Source of the DNA: Tistlia sp040905785
GTDB taxonomy: Bacteria; Pseudomonadota; Alphaproteobacteria; Kiloniellales; DSM-21159
DNA length: 64,000 bases
Reading direction: 5' to 3'
Assembly (NCBI RefSeq): GCF_040905785.1
Contig: NZ_JBBDQW010000073.1
Coordinates: 1-64,000, forward strand
Every line of letters begins with the position of its first letter. The stretch's first letter is position 1. Below the pieces are notes generated by a model. The model was not told where the DNA came from and searched no databases. It was given only the letters and a program-made list of their open reading frames with translations. The translations under genes were made by a program, and so were the position numbers. Shown piece by piece: positions 52,501-58,494 of the stretch.

Positions 52501-55500
52501 CAAGACGACGCTGCCCGCGCCGGTGATCGCCAGCCCGTCGGCCACCCCGGCGGGCAGGGTGAAGGTCGCGCCTTCGGCGACGGTGACCGCGAAGTCGCCG
52601 AGGTAGCTGCCCCTGGGCAGCGTGGCGTCGGCCGGCACGTCGACCGTCAGCCCGCCGGTCGCGTGGATACCGGACAAATCCACGGCATCGTCGCCGAGCC
52701 CGGTGACGGCGACGCCGCCGGCGCCGGTGGCGGCCAGGCCGTCCGCCTGGGCGGCGCCCAGCGTCAGGGTCGCGCCGCTCGCCACGGTGACGGCGACTTC
52801 GCCGAGATCGGTGTTCGCATGCAGCGTCGCCGAGGTCGGCACGTTGGCCGACAGGATCCCGGGCACCGTGATGCCGGACAGGTCGACCTCGGCGCCGCCG
52901 AGCTGCTTCAGGTAGAGGTTGCTGCCGGCCTCGCCGGTGATGTCGCGGCCGTTCGCCTGTGCCACGGTCAGCGTGAGGGTGCGGCCGGCGGCGACCTGGA
53001 AATCGACCCCCGCCGCGACGCCGGTCAAGTCGATCGCGGTCGCGTCGCCGCCGATCACGAGGGTTCCCTCGTCGTTGGGAAGTGCGCGGCCGTCGAGTTG
53101 GGCGCGGCTGATCGTCAGGCTGGCTCCCTCCGCGAGCATCAGGGCGACGCTGCCGAGGTTGATCAGGCTGCTGAGCTGGACCGAACCGGCGATCTCGGCC
53201 CAGGCTTCGGCCGCGATGCCGGAGAGGTCGACGGCCTCGATGCCGAGCTCTTCGATCTCGACCGTGCCGTCGCCGCTGATGGTCATGCCGTCGGCCTGGG
53301 CCGCCGTCAGGGTGACTGCGCCCCCCGGGCCAACCACCAGCTCCAGGTCGCCGAAGTCGAGGTCCGTCAGGCCGGTCAGGTCTTCCATCCCGTCGACCGC
53401 GAGGGTGGTCGCGACCGCGATGCCCGAGAGGTCGAGCCCGTCGGTCGCGCCGCTGAGATCCGTGATCACCAGGGCGCCGGCGCCGGTGACGGTGCCACCG
53501 TTGGCCTGGGCCCCTGTCAACGTCAGCGTGACGCCCGCAGCGACCTCGATGGCGTAGCCTTGGTAGGCGATGCCAACGTCGTCAAGCGCGTCGGTCGTGA
53601 GGTCCAGGTCTCCCGAGACCAGGATCGGTCCTCCGAGACGAATCGTTTCGACATCGGCGATATCTGCGCCATCGGCCGTGACGACGGCCGCGAGCTGCTC
53701 GCCGTTGAAGACGGTTGTCACTTCCTCGAAGAAGACACGACCCTCTGCGAATCCGCCGAGGGCTTCATCGCTCCCGGCCGGCCCAAACAGGATGATGACG
53801 GGGGTCACACCCGGGTCGCCGTCCGGCAGGGTGATCGTGAAGGTCGGCTTCGTCGCATGCGCAAGCGTGACGGTGCCGTCTGAATCGCTCTGGACCGTAT
53901 AGCCGTCGGCGAGCACCCGCACGGTCGGAGGCGTGCCGCCGCCCGGCAGGAGGTTCGCGCCGAAGACGGAGAGGTCGAGGGGCGAGGTCGCATCTACGAA
54001 GGCGTCGTCGACCCGGACCACGATCTCGCCGGCGCCGGCGAGCGCATCGAGGTCCTCGAGGTCGGCGAACTGGGTCGCCGACATGGCGATGGTTGAATTG
54101 ATCTCCAGGTTCTCGACGCCAGCGACGACCGCGGCCGAGATGTCGAGCGTGCCGTTGCTGGACTCGAGCGTGTCGTTGCCCTGGCCCAGGTCAATCGTGC
54201 TGTCGCCACTCAGAACGATCGTGTTGCCGGCCTGCGCGCCGAAGTCGAAGACGATGCGGTCGTTGCCGCCGAGCGTACCGAGATCCAGGTCGATGGTCGC
54301 TTGGTCGCCGGAGTCGTAGGTCACGCCGCCGGTCGCTTCGCTGACGTCGACGACGAGAGTGTTCGCCTGCTCGTTGCCCGTGATCGTGGCCAGCGCGTTG
54401 ACCTGCGCGTAGGTCAGGTGGAACTCCGAGGTGTTCGGCAGCGCGAGCTCGGTGACGCCGGGATCGATCGTCGCGCCGGTCAGGTCGACCGTGGCCGCGC
54501 CCCAGGCGGAGAAATCGACCGTCCCGTCGAAGGCGCCGGTGATCGCCAGCGTGCCGCCGCCGACGATGGTCACGCCGCTGGCCTGCTCGGCCGTCATGGT
54601 CACGGTGCGGCCGGCGGGGATCGAGAGGGTCACGGCGCCGAGGTCGGTCTCGGCGGAGAGCGTCACGCTGCCGCTCGGCGTGACCGTCGCAGTGCCGGAG
54701 ACGTCGATGTCCGAGAAGTCGACCGCGGTGGCGCCGAGGCCGGTGATGGTGACGTTGCCGGCGCCGCCGAGGGCGAACTCGTCGGCCTGCGCGGCGGTCA
54801 CGGTCAGCGCGCCGCCGGCCGGCACCGTAAGGGAGGCCGAGACGTAGCCGCCCAGGCTGCCCAGGCTGGTCGCGTTGCCGGTCAGGGCGACGCTGCCCTC
54901 GCCACCGATCGGGCGGGCGCCGCTGTCGAGCTCGGCGAGCTGTGCCGTGGTCATGGTCAGGGTCTGACCGCCCGGCACCTCGATGTCGGCCGTGATGCTG
55001 CCGAGGTCGGCGCCGGCGGCGTCGCCGGACAGGGCCAGGGTGCCGTCGCCGGTGATTGCCTTGTCGCCGGCCTGGCCGGCCGCCAGCGTCAGGGTCTGGC
55101 CCTCGGCGATCTCGATAGTGTTGCCGGGGAACAGCAGCGTGGCGGCGACGCCGCTGAGGTCGGCGCTGGAGTCGACGTCGCCGGTGACCAGCAGGCTGCC
55201 GGTGCCGCTGATCGAGGCGCCGTCGGCCTGCGCCACGGTCAGGGTCAGGGTGCCCGCATTGACGGCGAGGGTGCCGGTCAGCGCCGAGCCGACCGCCGTC
55301 AGGTTGGCGTCGGCCATGACCGGGCCGGACAGCGCGAGGCTGCCGCCGGTGATCGTGACGCCGTCGGCCTGCGCCGCGCTCAGCGTCAGGGTCTGCCCGG
55401 TGGCGACCCGGACCTCGAACTGGCCGAGGTCGGTGGCGGGATCGAGGGTGGTCGAGGCCGCGATCTGGACGATCTGCGTGGCGCTCGAGGCGAAGCCGGA

Positions 55501-57870
55501 GAGGTCGGCTGCCGTCCCGGCGAGGCCGGTCACCGTGACGGCGCCGGCGCCGGTGAGCGCGAGGCCGTCGGCCTGGGCGGCGGTCAGCGTCAGCGTCTGG
55601 CCCGTGGCCGTGACGATGCTGGCGAGCGCGCCGATGTCGGTGAAGCGCAGGGCGTTCGAGCCGGCGAGACCGGAGAGGTCGAGCGTCGTGGTGCCCGGCA
55701 GCAGGCTGCCGTCGACGACCAGGGCGCCGTCGCTGGCGATGCTGACCGAGGGGTTCTCGCCGGCCTCCTGGATGCTGACGCGCTTGGACAGCGAGAGCGT
55801 GCCCGGCACGCTCGCCGCGCCGACCAGCAGGATGCGCTCCCCGGACGAGGCAGCCGACAGGGCCGAGGCGAAGGTCGTGTACTCGCTGTTGCCGCCGGCG
55901 ACGCGCAGGGTCAGGTCGGCGAACTTCAGGATCTCGATGGTGTCGAGCGTATCGCTGAGGCCGCTGCCGACGACCTTCAGGATTCCGGGCGTCGTCGCCG
56001 AGACCTGGTAGTCGGCGAACTTGCCGTCGTACTGGGCGGTGTCGATGCCGCTGCCGCCGTTGAGGATGTTCGTGCCGCTGCCGCCGAGCAGGGTGTCGTC
56101 GCCGCCGTCGCCGGAGAGCTGGTCGTTGCCGGCGCCGCCCAGCAGGATGTCGTTGCCGGCCCCGCCGGCGATGATGTCGTTGCCGCCGAGGCCGTCGATG
56201 ACGTCGTTGCCCGCCGTGCCGTCGATGACGTCGTCGCCGGCGGTCGCCGTCGAGGTCGTGGTGCCGACGGTGCCGAGCTGGGAGGCGGCGTTGGCGACCG
56301 AGGTCGTCAGGCCGGCGCCGGTGTAGGAGGTCGTGGCGCTCGACAGGTCGGCGGTGCCGCCGGTGCCCTGGACCGCGTCGAAGGCGCCGAACAGCGCCTG
56401 GGCTGCAGTGTTCTGGGCGACGTAGGCGTACTGGGCCAGCTCCGTCAGCAGCGTCGTGCCACTGCTCGCCAGCGCCTCGATGCCGTCGTTGCTCTCGTCG
56501 ATGATCTGGACGATGTCGCCGATCTTGGCGCTGATCTGGTTCTGCGCCGCGCTCGAGAGCCCGAGCGTCGAGGAGGCCATCGCCTCGGTGATCAGCGAGG
56601 TGACGTCGTCGAGCGGGTCGGCGTTCGGGTCGTCGGCGAGCGCCGCCGCGATCTGGGCGTAGAGCGCATCCGTCGCGCTCGCCAGCGTCACGGTCGGCCC
56701 GCCGGCGCCCTGCAGCGCCGAGGCGGCCTGGATCACGGTGTTCTGCAGCTTGATGCCGGCGGCCAGCACGTCGGCGGCGCCGGCGGTGCCGTTCTCGACC
56801 TCGGCGACCGGGTCGAAGGTCTTGAGGTCGATCCCGCTCGACAGCCCGAAGGCGGTCTTGACCGCCTGCTCGGCGGCGGCGACGCTCTGGCCGTTCGCGA
56901 CCAGCGACTGGATCGCCGTGGTCAGCGGCGTCACCACCGTCGCGCCGGCCGGCGCGGTCAGGGTGCCCTTGAAGAACTGGCCGGTCGAGACGTCGATGCC
57001 ACCGGTCAGGACCAGCGGGCCGCTGCCGCCGGTCAGCGTGAAGGCGCCGTTGGCGCCGGTGACCGCGAAGGCCTCGCCGCTGTCGAGGATGGCGTTGCCG
57101 TTGGCGTCGGCGAAGATCGTGGCGCCGACGATGTAGCCGTCGATCGCCTGGCCGGACAGGACGATCGGCGCGGTGTCACCGCCGCCACCGCCGGATCCGC
57201 CGGATCCGCCCGAGGCGCCGCCCGCGGACCCCGCGCCGGAGCCGTCGGGCCCGGCGCTCGGGTCGTCGCGACCGCCGCGGTTCGCGGCGTTGCGGGCCTC
57301 GGCAAGGGTATTTGTCGCGAATCCGCCAGATCCGGGCTGGCCGAAGCCGCCGCCCGGGCCGCCCAGGCCGTCGCCCTGGGCGCCGCCGAACAGCCCGCCG
57401 CTGCCGTCCTCGCCGCCCAGGCTGCCGGGGCGGAAGCTCTGACCGTCGGCCGTGACGCCGCGGACGTCGCCCGGGTTGACGAAGGAGCCGGACTGGAGGG
57501 GCGGCGGCGAGCCTTCGCCCGGGCCCGCCGCGGGTGCCATCTCGGCAAACTCGGCGGCCAGCTCGGCCATCAGGCCCTCGCCGTCCTCGATGACGCGCTC
57601 GGTGCCGGCCGCGTCGGCCAGGGCCAGCTCGGCCTCGCCGGCAAGGAGGTAGAGCGCGAGCTTCTCGAAGGTGAAGCTTTCGGCCGCGCCCTCCGCCGGC
57701 TGCAGGACGACGACCAGGTCGTCGCCGTTCAGGCTGACCGACACCTTCTCGCCCGGGCCCGCCAGGACGCGCACCTTGTCGCCCGCTTGGATGGACGGCA
57801 GCTCCGCCCCCGGGACGAGTGCGATTTCGAGCACCCGTCCGTCAATCGACTCGACGATCAGCTTGGCCAT
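40552..57870 (-). CDS. Giant RTX/beta-helix adhesin secreted by type I system, 5,772 residues
   Basis: A very large predicted surface protein. Order: (1) residues 1-120, an N-terminal module ending APAAGPG; (2) a Gly/Ser-rich linker to about 235; (3) an SdrD-like segment (TIFADANGNAILDSGE) and an Ala-rich helical domain to about 540; (4) RTX repeats (about 545-620: GGNDIIAGGAGND); (5) about 25 copies of an LTLT-AQADG repeat, with a lectin-like sandwich domain near 2295-2500; (6) four copies of an unrecognised module with SLHDNLLGNL; (7) two FHPGSGNSD domains, each followed by a right-handed beta-helix and RTX repeats; (8) a third beta-helix region; (9) C-terminal RTX repeats (GGDGDDVLFGGAGDDLLYGG) and a type I secretion signal ending VTLSAA. 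RTX repeats imply calcium-dependent folding outside the cell. First gene of the operon with tolC-like, ABC and HlyD genes. The ATG has GGGGGA upstream. Biofilm or host attachment is inferred. Confidence 0.93.
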   Translation of the reverse strand: MAKLIVESIDGRVLEIALVPGAELPSIQAGDKVRVLAGPGEKVSVSLNGDDLVVVLQPAEGAAESFTFEKLALYLLAGEAELALADAAGTERVIEDGEGLMAELAAEFAEMAPAAGPGEGSPPPLQSGSFVNPGDVRGVTADGQSFRPGSLGGEDGSGGLFGGAQGDGLGGPGGGFGQPGSGGFATNTLAEARNAANRGGRDDPSAGPDGSGAGSAGGASGGSGGSGGGGGDTAPIVLSGQAIDGYIVGATIFADANGNAILDSGEAFAVTGANGAFTLTGGSGPLVLTGGIDVSTGQFFKGTLTAPAGATVVTPLTTAIQSLVANGQSVAAAEQAVKTAFGLSSGIDLKTFDPVAEVENGTAGAADVLAAGIKLQNTVIQAASALQGAGGPTVTLASATDALYAQIAAALADDPNADPLDDVTSLITEAMASSTLGLSSAAQNQISAKIGDIVQIIDESNDGIEALASSGTTLLTELAQYAYVAQNTAAQALFGAFDAVQGTGGTADLSSATTSYTGAGLTTSVANAASQLGTVGTTTSTATAGDDVIDGTAGNDVIDGLGGNDIIAGGAGNDILLGGAGNDQLSGDGGDDTLLGGSGTNILNGGSGIDTAQYDGKFADYQVSATTPGILKVVGSGLSDTLDTIEILKFADLTLRVAGGNSEYTTFASALSAASSGERILLVGAASVPGTLSLSKRVSIQEAGENPSVSIASDGALVVDGSLLPGTTTLDLSGLAGSNALRFTDIGALASIVTATGQTLTLTAAQADGLALTGAGAVTVTGLAGTAADLSGFASSATQIVQIAASTTLDPATDLGQFEVRVATGQTLTLSAAQADGVTITGGSLALSGPVMADANLTAVGSALTGTLAVNAGTLTLTVAQADGASISGTGSLLVTGDVDSSADLSGVAATLLFPGNTIEIAEGQTLTLAAGQAGDKAITGDGTLALSGDAAGADLGSITADIEVPGGQTLTMTTAQLAELDSGARPIGGEGSVALTGNATSLGSLGGYVSASLTVPAGGALTVTAAQADEFALGGAGNVTITGLGATAVDFSDIDVSGTATVTPSGSVTLSAETDLGAVTLSIPAGRTVTMTAEQASGVTIVGGGTLAITGAFDGTVDFSAWGAATVDLTGATIDPGVTELALPNTSEFHLTYAQVNALATITGNEQANTLVVDVSEATGGVTYDSGDQATIDLDLGTLGGNDRIVFDFGAQAGNTIVLSGDSTIDLGQGNDTLESSNGTLDISAAVVAGVENLEINSTIAMSATQFADLEDLDALAGAGEIVVRVDDAFVDATSPLDLSVFGANLLPGGGTPPTVRVLADGYTVQSDSDGTVTLAHATKPTFTITLPDGDPGVTPVIILFGPAGSDEALGGFAEGRVFFEEVTTVFNGEQLAAVVTADGADIADVETIRLGGPILVSGDLDLTTDALDDVGIAYQGYAIEVAAGVTLTLTGAQANGGTVTGAGALVITDLSGATDGLDLSGIAVATTLAVDGMEDLTGLTDLDFGDLELVVGPGGAVTLTAAQADGMTISGDGTVEIEELGIEAVDLSGIAAEAWAEIAGSVQLSSLINLGSVALMLAEGASLTISRAQLDGRALPNDEGTLVIGGDATAIDLTGVAAGVDFQVAAGRTLTLTVAQANGRDITGEAGSNLYLKQLGGAEVDLSGITVPGILSANVPTSATLHANTDLGEVAVTVASGATLTLGAAQADGLAATGAGGVAVTGLGDDAVDLSGIHATGGLTVDVPADATLPRGSYLGDFAVTVAEGATFTLPAGVADGLAITGAGSVVLTNLIDEAVDLSGIDVEGGTTAEVDATVTLASGTDLGDASLEVAAGHVLTLSAAQADGRAIAGDGGVTVTGLGAGAVDLSGVTAAGDKVLDVAVSTTLASGADLGDFAVTVASGQTLTLAAGQADGLLASGAGGVTVTGLGAAEIDLSTILVEGAKTALVPQTATLAAGTDLGDFALQVATGQTLTLSAGQAGGASIGGAGGVTVTGITATTDLSGLVVAGVVVAVVTANTSIVAAGTNLDAVDSYQVQGGRTLTLSAAQADGEAIAGAGNVTISGLGAGVVDFGAITVGGTVVATVTGNLTLAAGSDLGPLALSVGSGSILTLTAEQVDGRVIAGTGTVVVTGDITGINLGGVAGTLTLDLPETGETLTIAAGQTVSLSVVEASAYTAIEGEGTLLLRGDGISTFEQLSNVIADSLDLGISSSLILTAAQADGLTLAGPGTLVLTGTLEIADLSEIAANLDISGATLTRVTLPELSEVQSLILTAEQADGLSMAEGTVFVTGGFADDFDSLDLDDWAVDRSEPGGFEIATVDGESVLRQTIEAVDDVAAFYQTQGRKFDLHDGTTTTSIDLYIDPTWEPTGEEGFRWAGFWGVATDAASDIVNYPIVEFTTLGGTPGFRVWESVGGGVWHDVGLPNGFDFGDFVTLTMTLQDDGTVLYQIGDLSFTSTGTYDAVEIDQIILQGYNQDPTDTTAGHGYEILWDNLEAGPAVYIAQDTDLTDIEGTLAFRGDGTVFVAEGATLALTVEQADGRTIAGEGSVSIEGEVTGSVDLSGISAGLSFVGGTLAVAAAAELTMTGEQVDGASIGLADPSSSLHVEVSYAELSADNQALPAYDIAGITVGTADGPTNSPEAVWNLIQVESLVDKFKLFWASGDKAYYANWPDAGVSVNQANVEIGNIYAAYLETESFVPILDIVQTKVGGEPDFENRQQSLHDNLLANLRDNVINSRFGEDDPRSELAEFYGDRPEHPGYVDSGTGLYSNQPAATASVMWDISHGLEYPAELPFAYGTLGEAFALAEGVLEIDGSKLLVDSLDLTILPEGVDVRVVEIGGLTALITADDQTVTLDGQQLDVISGESGSLTIAGGAAVDIVNAGLSVPGDAPPSVANLLALEFAGLPEKSLIPDNLTVEGSHTDAITAFWIQLDQLYVGSGDYYDLTINGSFAYLGNDYAAYLLDGGAPLVDIVKVVGGDSPRLQSLHDNLLGNLGDGPISSRFTNLDQPDPRTSAGESFGDRPLHDGRVDGDGLFLNQATATSVVMWDVAHGYDYPADLPPAYGELGEAFALAEGVLVVDGSKLTLATLDLSVLPDGFEVAVADLGGLTGFVTGPDQVLTLTVEQADGLTVTGEGSVGIEGEVTGSVDLSGIGTALTFVGGTLAVAAAAELTMTGEQIDGASIGLADATSRLHVEFSYAELSADNQALTAYDIAGITVVTAEGPTNSPAAVWNSIEVDSLVDKFKLFWANGDAKYYENWPDAGVSVNEANVELANLYVAYLAAGGAPILDAVQTKVGGIADFEARQQSLHDNLLGNLGDGAIVQRFGSDPADDPRSEAAQAYGERAYHEGMVDAEGDYSNAVKLTNSVMWDVAHGIDYPETAEAPYGDIVGAFELVEGVLEIDGSKLTLATLDLTILPEGMDVRVIEAGSLTSLTTLEGLDLSISAEAVDGMQIAVHPDSILTIEAAFEPLGAENQALPLIDIAGIFVDGSNSPEAVWDNVTVTGGEVDKFKLFWANGDAKYYENWPDAGVSVNEANVELANLYVAYLAAGGAPILDAVQTKVGGIADFEARQQSLHDNLLGNLGDGAIVQRFGSDPADDPRSEAAQAYGDRPYHEGMVDGDDHYSNVAKASAVIGWDLLNGVFYPETLPEPYGVLEGANNLNGTAGTDYFFGGGDDDVLIGGAGDDVAGYRGNRADFEISAQADGGVTVADGNLANGDEGTDDLTGVETLAFTDGTVSFGAQLRQAAAEVGDGGDDDRFHPGSGNSDTNFVVHDNSEAGLEVALKAKGRHTGDLEAEGATYETETGISSGTAALWNFDFSVVSYEGRPLSDFQILITADFVDADGNRTEGVMTFDPVAHLLAHPGENYYSDESDQTSGIQNSQNIGWQSAGFDPSAIGSYELSLTVTEIASGTVVGESNIRVEVGPNIVVDAGGEGDFLTIQEAIDAADAGATILVKEGTYAESLTLTKGLTLVAESGAEVIVDPVSGNALTIGGDLAGADVTLKGLTLAGGESGIWLNADADVGTLTLDGVTVEGNSDYGLRSNANALADLVVSGGRFENNGFETGLNGSAHVKLYEFAGAAAFAGVVLVGASEATAQNDRPDYGIELTGVSNPNLANGDPSPDLGTVTFTDVTVEGAFHKNAVAIYNYGLIDGLEIAGLDLSGAETNWGPLFNIDGVEGDIDATQYVILYPEGDAIVAELQGEVPDQSDTDTTIRGTDANERLMGKAGDDVLYGGGGDDELYGADKPGNPAEDAVGNDTLYGGEGDDLLVGGAGDDVAGYLGSRADFEVSALADGGVLVADGNLADGDEGTDTLSGVETLAFSDGTLGFGAQLQHAAPEGEGGDDGFHPGSGNSDVNFVVHDNTDLGLEVALKAKGRYAGDLEAEGATYQTETGVSSGSAGRWNFDYSIVSYESRDLSDFDIRIVADFVDQDGNRTSDVMVFDPVQHRDLTGEDYYEDPTDETQGLQNSQNIGWYAEGFDPGAVGSYELTLTVTDKATGQTVGESNIRVEVGPNIVVDAGGEGDFLTIQEAIDAADAGATILVKEGTYAESLTLTKGLTLVAESGAEVIVDPVSGNALTIGGDLAGADVTLKGLTLAGGESGIWLNADADVGTLTLDGVTVEGNSDYGLRSNANALADLVVSGGRFENNGFETGLNGSAHVKLYEFAGAAAFAGVVLVGASEATAQNDRPDYGIELTGVSNPNLANGDPSPDLGTVTFTDVTVEGAFHKNAVAIYNYGLIDGLEIAGLDLSGAETNWGPLFNIDGVEGDIDATQYVILYPEGDAIVAELQGEVPDQSDTDTTIRGTDANERLMGKAGDDVLYGGGGDDELYGADKPGNPAEDAVGNDTLYGGAGDDLLVGGLGADLLDGGEGNDTVSYARSDAGVTVDLLAGAASGGDAEGDTLVSIENVIGSAHDDVLTGDGGDNLLDGGAGSDTAVFAGNRADYAIGAGAGGDLTVAGPGVGTDTLRNIESLRFDDETVGIHLVAADGSGNFLTIQAAIGAAQDGDVILVADGTYGRFVIDKSLTLLSQNGAENVVIQGNGVSQGWGIRVAANVDDVTIGGEGHGFTVEAGAGDLAALYLVGNNDGAVVEGNLLSGGSGFALLTGGGMSDLLVTGNSLTGDGPAAVAYNNGEASLGAANASSNVTFTGNSFTGGADAGLLLGVEAEGAEISDNSFDGESSYAMLELWGAGAEVTGNDFTADGGVAIIDAGDNHYEADLAAGNTGIIVIHNGDGSPFGDTVYGSLQAAIDAAPEGATISVYPGSYSESANYNPNTGLNDPSVAGGNNPLGLVISKSVTIQGVDADGVPVTDADAVEATIAATRQSNFGTSFLVTADDVTIQGLQLLGNGSPNQPYVNKVFEVIANGFTLDSSVVGAVDFADLHTQPSEASNLGGSWETQTQMLSAVYIGDWYASVPADLEGWQSAIDSYAILNSRLLGSVEVASGPGTGHDPADLDMRIVGNVFENVTDDDPFWLNNGILITGQDPEIGWRLAPAALPTEVSGNDFATDGGGILWVRGEAGQDFPDKAFVEALLAANQVPAYAYGVDAAGEPVVGSYGGAYGPMLPDGTPVTPTAPSLAIRPSAESFELSELAGAESLVVRLEGSDTVQTLALEVGTDGADVLAGGAEAEALIGGSGDDDLTGGGGNDLILGGDGDDVLFGGAGDDLLYGGSGDDELTGGEGADRFVFRDGESGTDTITDFGAGDTLDLGDLLDGDDPEQIVFADDGAGGTTVSVPAASATPIVVVENVQPASLSLDGDGNVTLSAA
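43316..44355 (-). repeat. Duplicated adhesin segment, copy 2 (about 1,040 bp)
   Basis: Matches 45083-46122 base for base as far as I can follow by eye, at a fixed offset of 1,767 bp. It encodes one right-handed beta-helix (EGDFLTIQEAIDAADAGATI ...) and the first RTX repeats after it. Identity ends sharply at both sides: 43315 differs from 45082, and after 44355 the sequences diverge. Confidence 0.9.
45083..46122 (-). repeat. Duplicated adhesin segment, copy 1 (about 1,040 bp)
   Basis: Partner of 43316-44355. The adjoining FHPGSGNSD domains of the two copies have clearly diverged in protein sequence, so silent sites here are identical while neighbours are not. This implies recent gene conversion or homologous exchange within the gene. 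Confidence 0.9.
46900..47490 (-). repeat. SLHDNLLGNL module, copy 4
   Basis: Fourth copy of a module of about 235 residues in the adhesin: DKFKLFWANGDAKYYENWPD, VQTKVGGIADFEARQQ, SLHDNLLGNLGD, RPYHEGMVDGDD. It is shorter at its end than the others and runs into RTX repeats. Confidence 0.8.
47563..48295 (-). repeat. SLHDNLLGNL module, copy 3
   Basis: Third copy, with LSADNQALTAYDIAGITV, DKFKLFWANGD, SLHDNLLGNLGD, SVMWDVAHGIDYPE and an end ILPEGMDVRVIEAG. A 293-bp stretch (47855-48147) appears identical to 47054-47346 in copy 4. Confidence 0.8.
48540..49230 (-). repeat. SLHDNLLGNL module, copy 2 (most divergent)
   Basis: Second copy. It keeps AITAFWIQLDQLYVGSGDYY, SLHDNLLGNLGDGPISSRF, FGDRPLHDGRVDGDGLF, MWDVAHGYDYPADLP and the end DLSVLPDGFEVAVADLGGL. 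Spacing is like the others, but the first part differs. Confidence 0.75.
49332..50063 (-). repeat. SLHDNLLGNL module, copy 1
   Basis: First copy in protein order: LSADNQALPAYDIAGITV, DKFKLFWASGDKAYYANWPD, SLHDNLLANLRDNVINSRF, MWDISHGLEYPAELP and ILPEGVDVRVVEIGGL. It follows the lectin-like domain and a short Q-V-D-G repeat. Confidence 0.8.
51000..55620 (-). repeat. Main array of LTLT-AQADG repeats in the adhesin
   Basis: About 21 of the roughly 25 copies of the motif [TS]LTL-x-x-x-QADG-x-x-[IL]-x-G lie here, 60-80 residues apart, each followed by a short beta segment and an L-SGI-type stretch. A non-repeat beta-rich segment interrupts it near 53600-54300. Further copies flank the SLHDNLLGNL modules. 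Regular spacing suggests a long beta-helical or beta-solenoid stalk. Confidence 0.8.
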
Positions 57871-58238
57871 GTCTCGCGATCCCCCACAACCGCCAGCAAC
57901 ACTATGTAACGATCAATCTGGACGTGTGTCGTGCCACTCCCGAAAAGCCCGGAGGCAGGGACGAGGTGTCGCCCCAGATTGTCAAAGATTGTTGCCCGTT
58001 AAGGGATTTATAATCTTTGGGAAGTTCGCCCGTGAGGCAATTTTCGTAACTGAATTGTAAACCGCACCCTAAGGACGCCGGCCGGCTGTTCTCGTTAAGG
58101 TTAAGGTCGCCGCACAACAGAGGCTTACGCCACAATTCGCCTCAATTGTGAACTTGCTTAAATTTTAGCAGGAAAGCTTTGATCCCGACTTCCGCGCGTC
58201 TGGTCCTGGCATGACTTTGCCCGCCTGACGCGAAAATT
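57871..58238 (-). promoter_or_regulatory. GC-poorer leader/regulatory region upstream of the giant adhesin
   Basis: About 370 bp without a convincing gene, between the adhesin ATG and a terminator of the opposite neighbours; all genes on both sides read on the minus strand. Base composition is clearly more AT-rich than the rest of the window. Features seen: an inverted repeat CACAATT-N6-AATTGTG (58131-58150), several TTAAGG/CCTTAA words, a TATAAA on the minus strand (about 58007-58012), and the adhesin ribosome-binding site GGGGGA. No full -35/-10 pair is convincing. Probably a regulated promoter with a long untranslated leader. Confidence 0.55.
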
Positions 58239-58268
58239 CAGCGGGCTCCGGGAAGCCGGAGCCCGCTG
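58239..58268 (-). terminator. Terminator of the 58.3-58.7 kb gene pair
   Basis: A perfect 13-bp stem CAGCGGGCTCCGG/CCGGAGCCCGCTG with a 4-nt loop. On the minus strand it is followed by AATTTTCG. It lies 25 bp after the stop of the 66-residue ORF and insulates the adhesin gene from upstream transcription. Confidence 0.8.
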
Positions 58269-58293
58269 ATGCAACTCTCTGGAGACAGGACCT

Positions 58294-58494
58294 TCAGGTC
58301 TTGTCGGATTCACGATCGGGCCGGCGGACCGTCTTGCGGCCGGCTGAACGCTGCGGTGCCGGCGTGCGCAGGGCGGCGCTCGCCATGCCCGCCTCGGCCG
58401 GGCTGGGCCGGCGGTCGCGCTCCTCGGCCCGGGGCGGCTGCGCGGCGGCCCCGCGCTCTGCGGCGCCCGCGCCTTCGCCGTCCTTGCCGCTCAC
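58294..58494 (-). CDS. Small hypothetical protein, 66 residues
   Basis: A polar, Arg/Ala/Glu-rich protein with no hydrophobic segment and no recognised family. Support comes from context: its ATG overlaps the stop of the preceding small gene by 4 bp, and a perfect terminator follows. Composition suggests a disordered protein. It could be a chance ORF. Confidence 0.45.
   Translation of the reverse strand: MSGKDGEGAGAAERGAAAQPPRAEERDRRPSPAEAGMASAALRTPAPQRSAGRKTVRRPDRESDKT

Noticed and set aside
57926..57945. Sigma54-like TGGCACG on the minus strand before the adhesin
   Set aside because: The -24-like TGGCACG is present, but no TTGC -12 element follows at the required spacing.
57902..58135. 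A 77-codon minus-strand ORF in the adhesin leader
   Set aside because: No ribosome-binding site, composition unlike neighbours, and it lies in the AT-rich regulatory region. Chance ORF is more likely.
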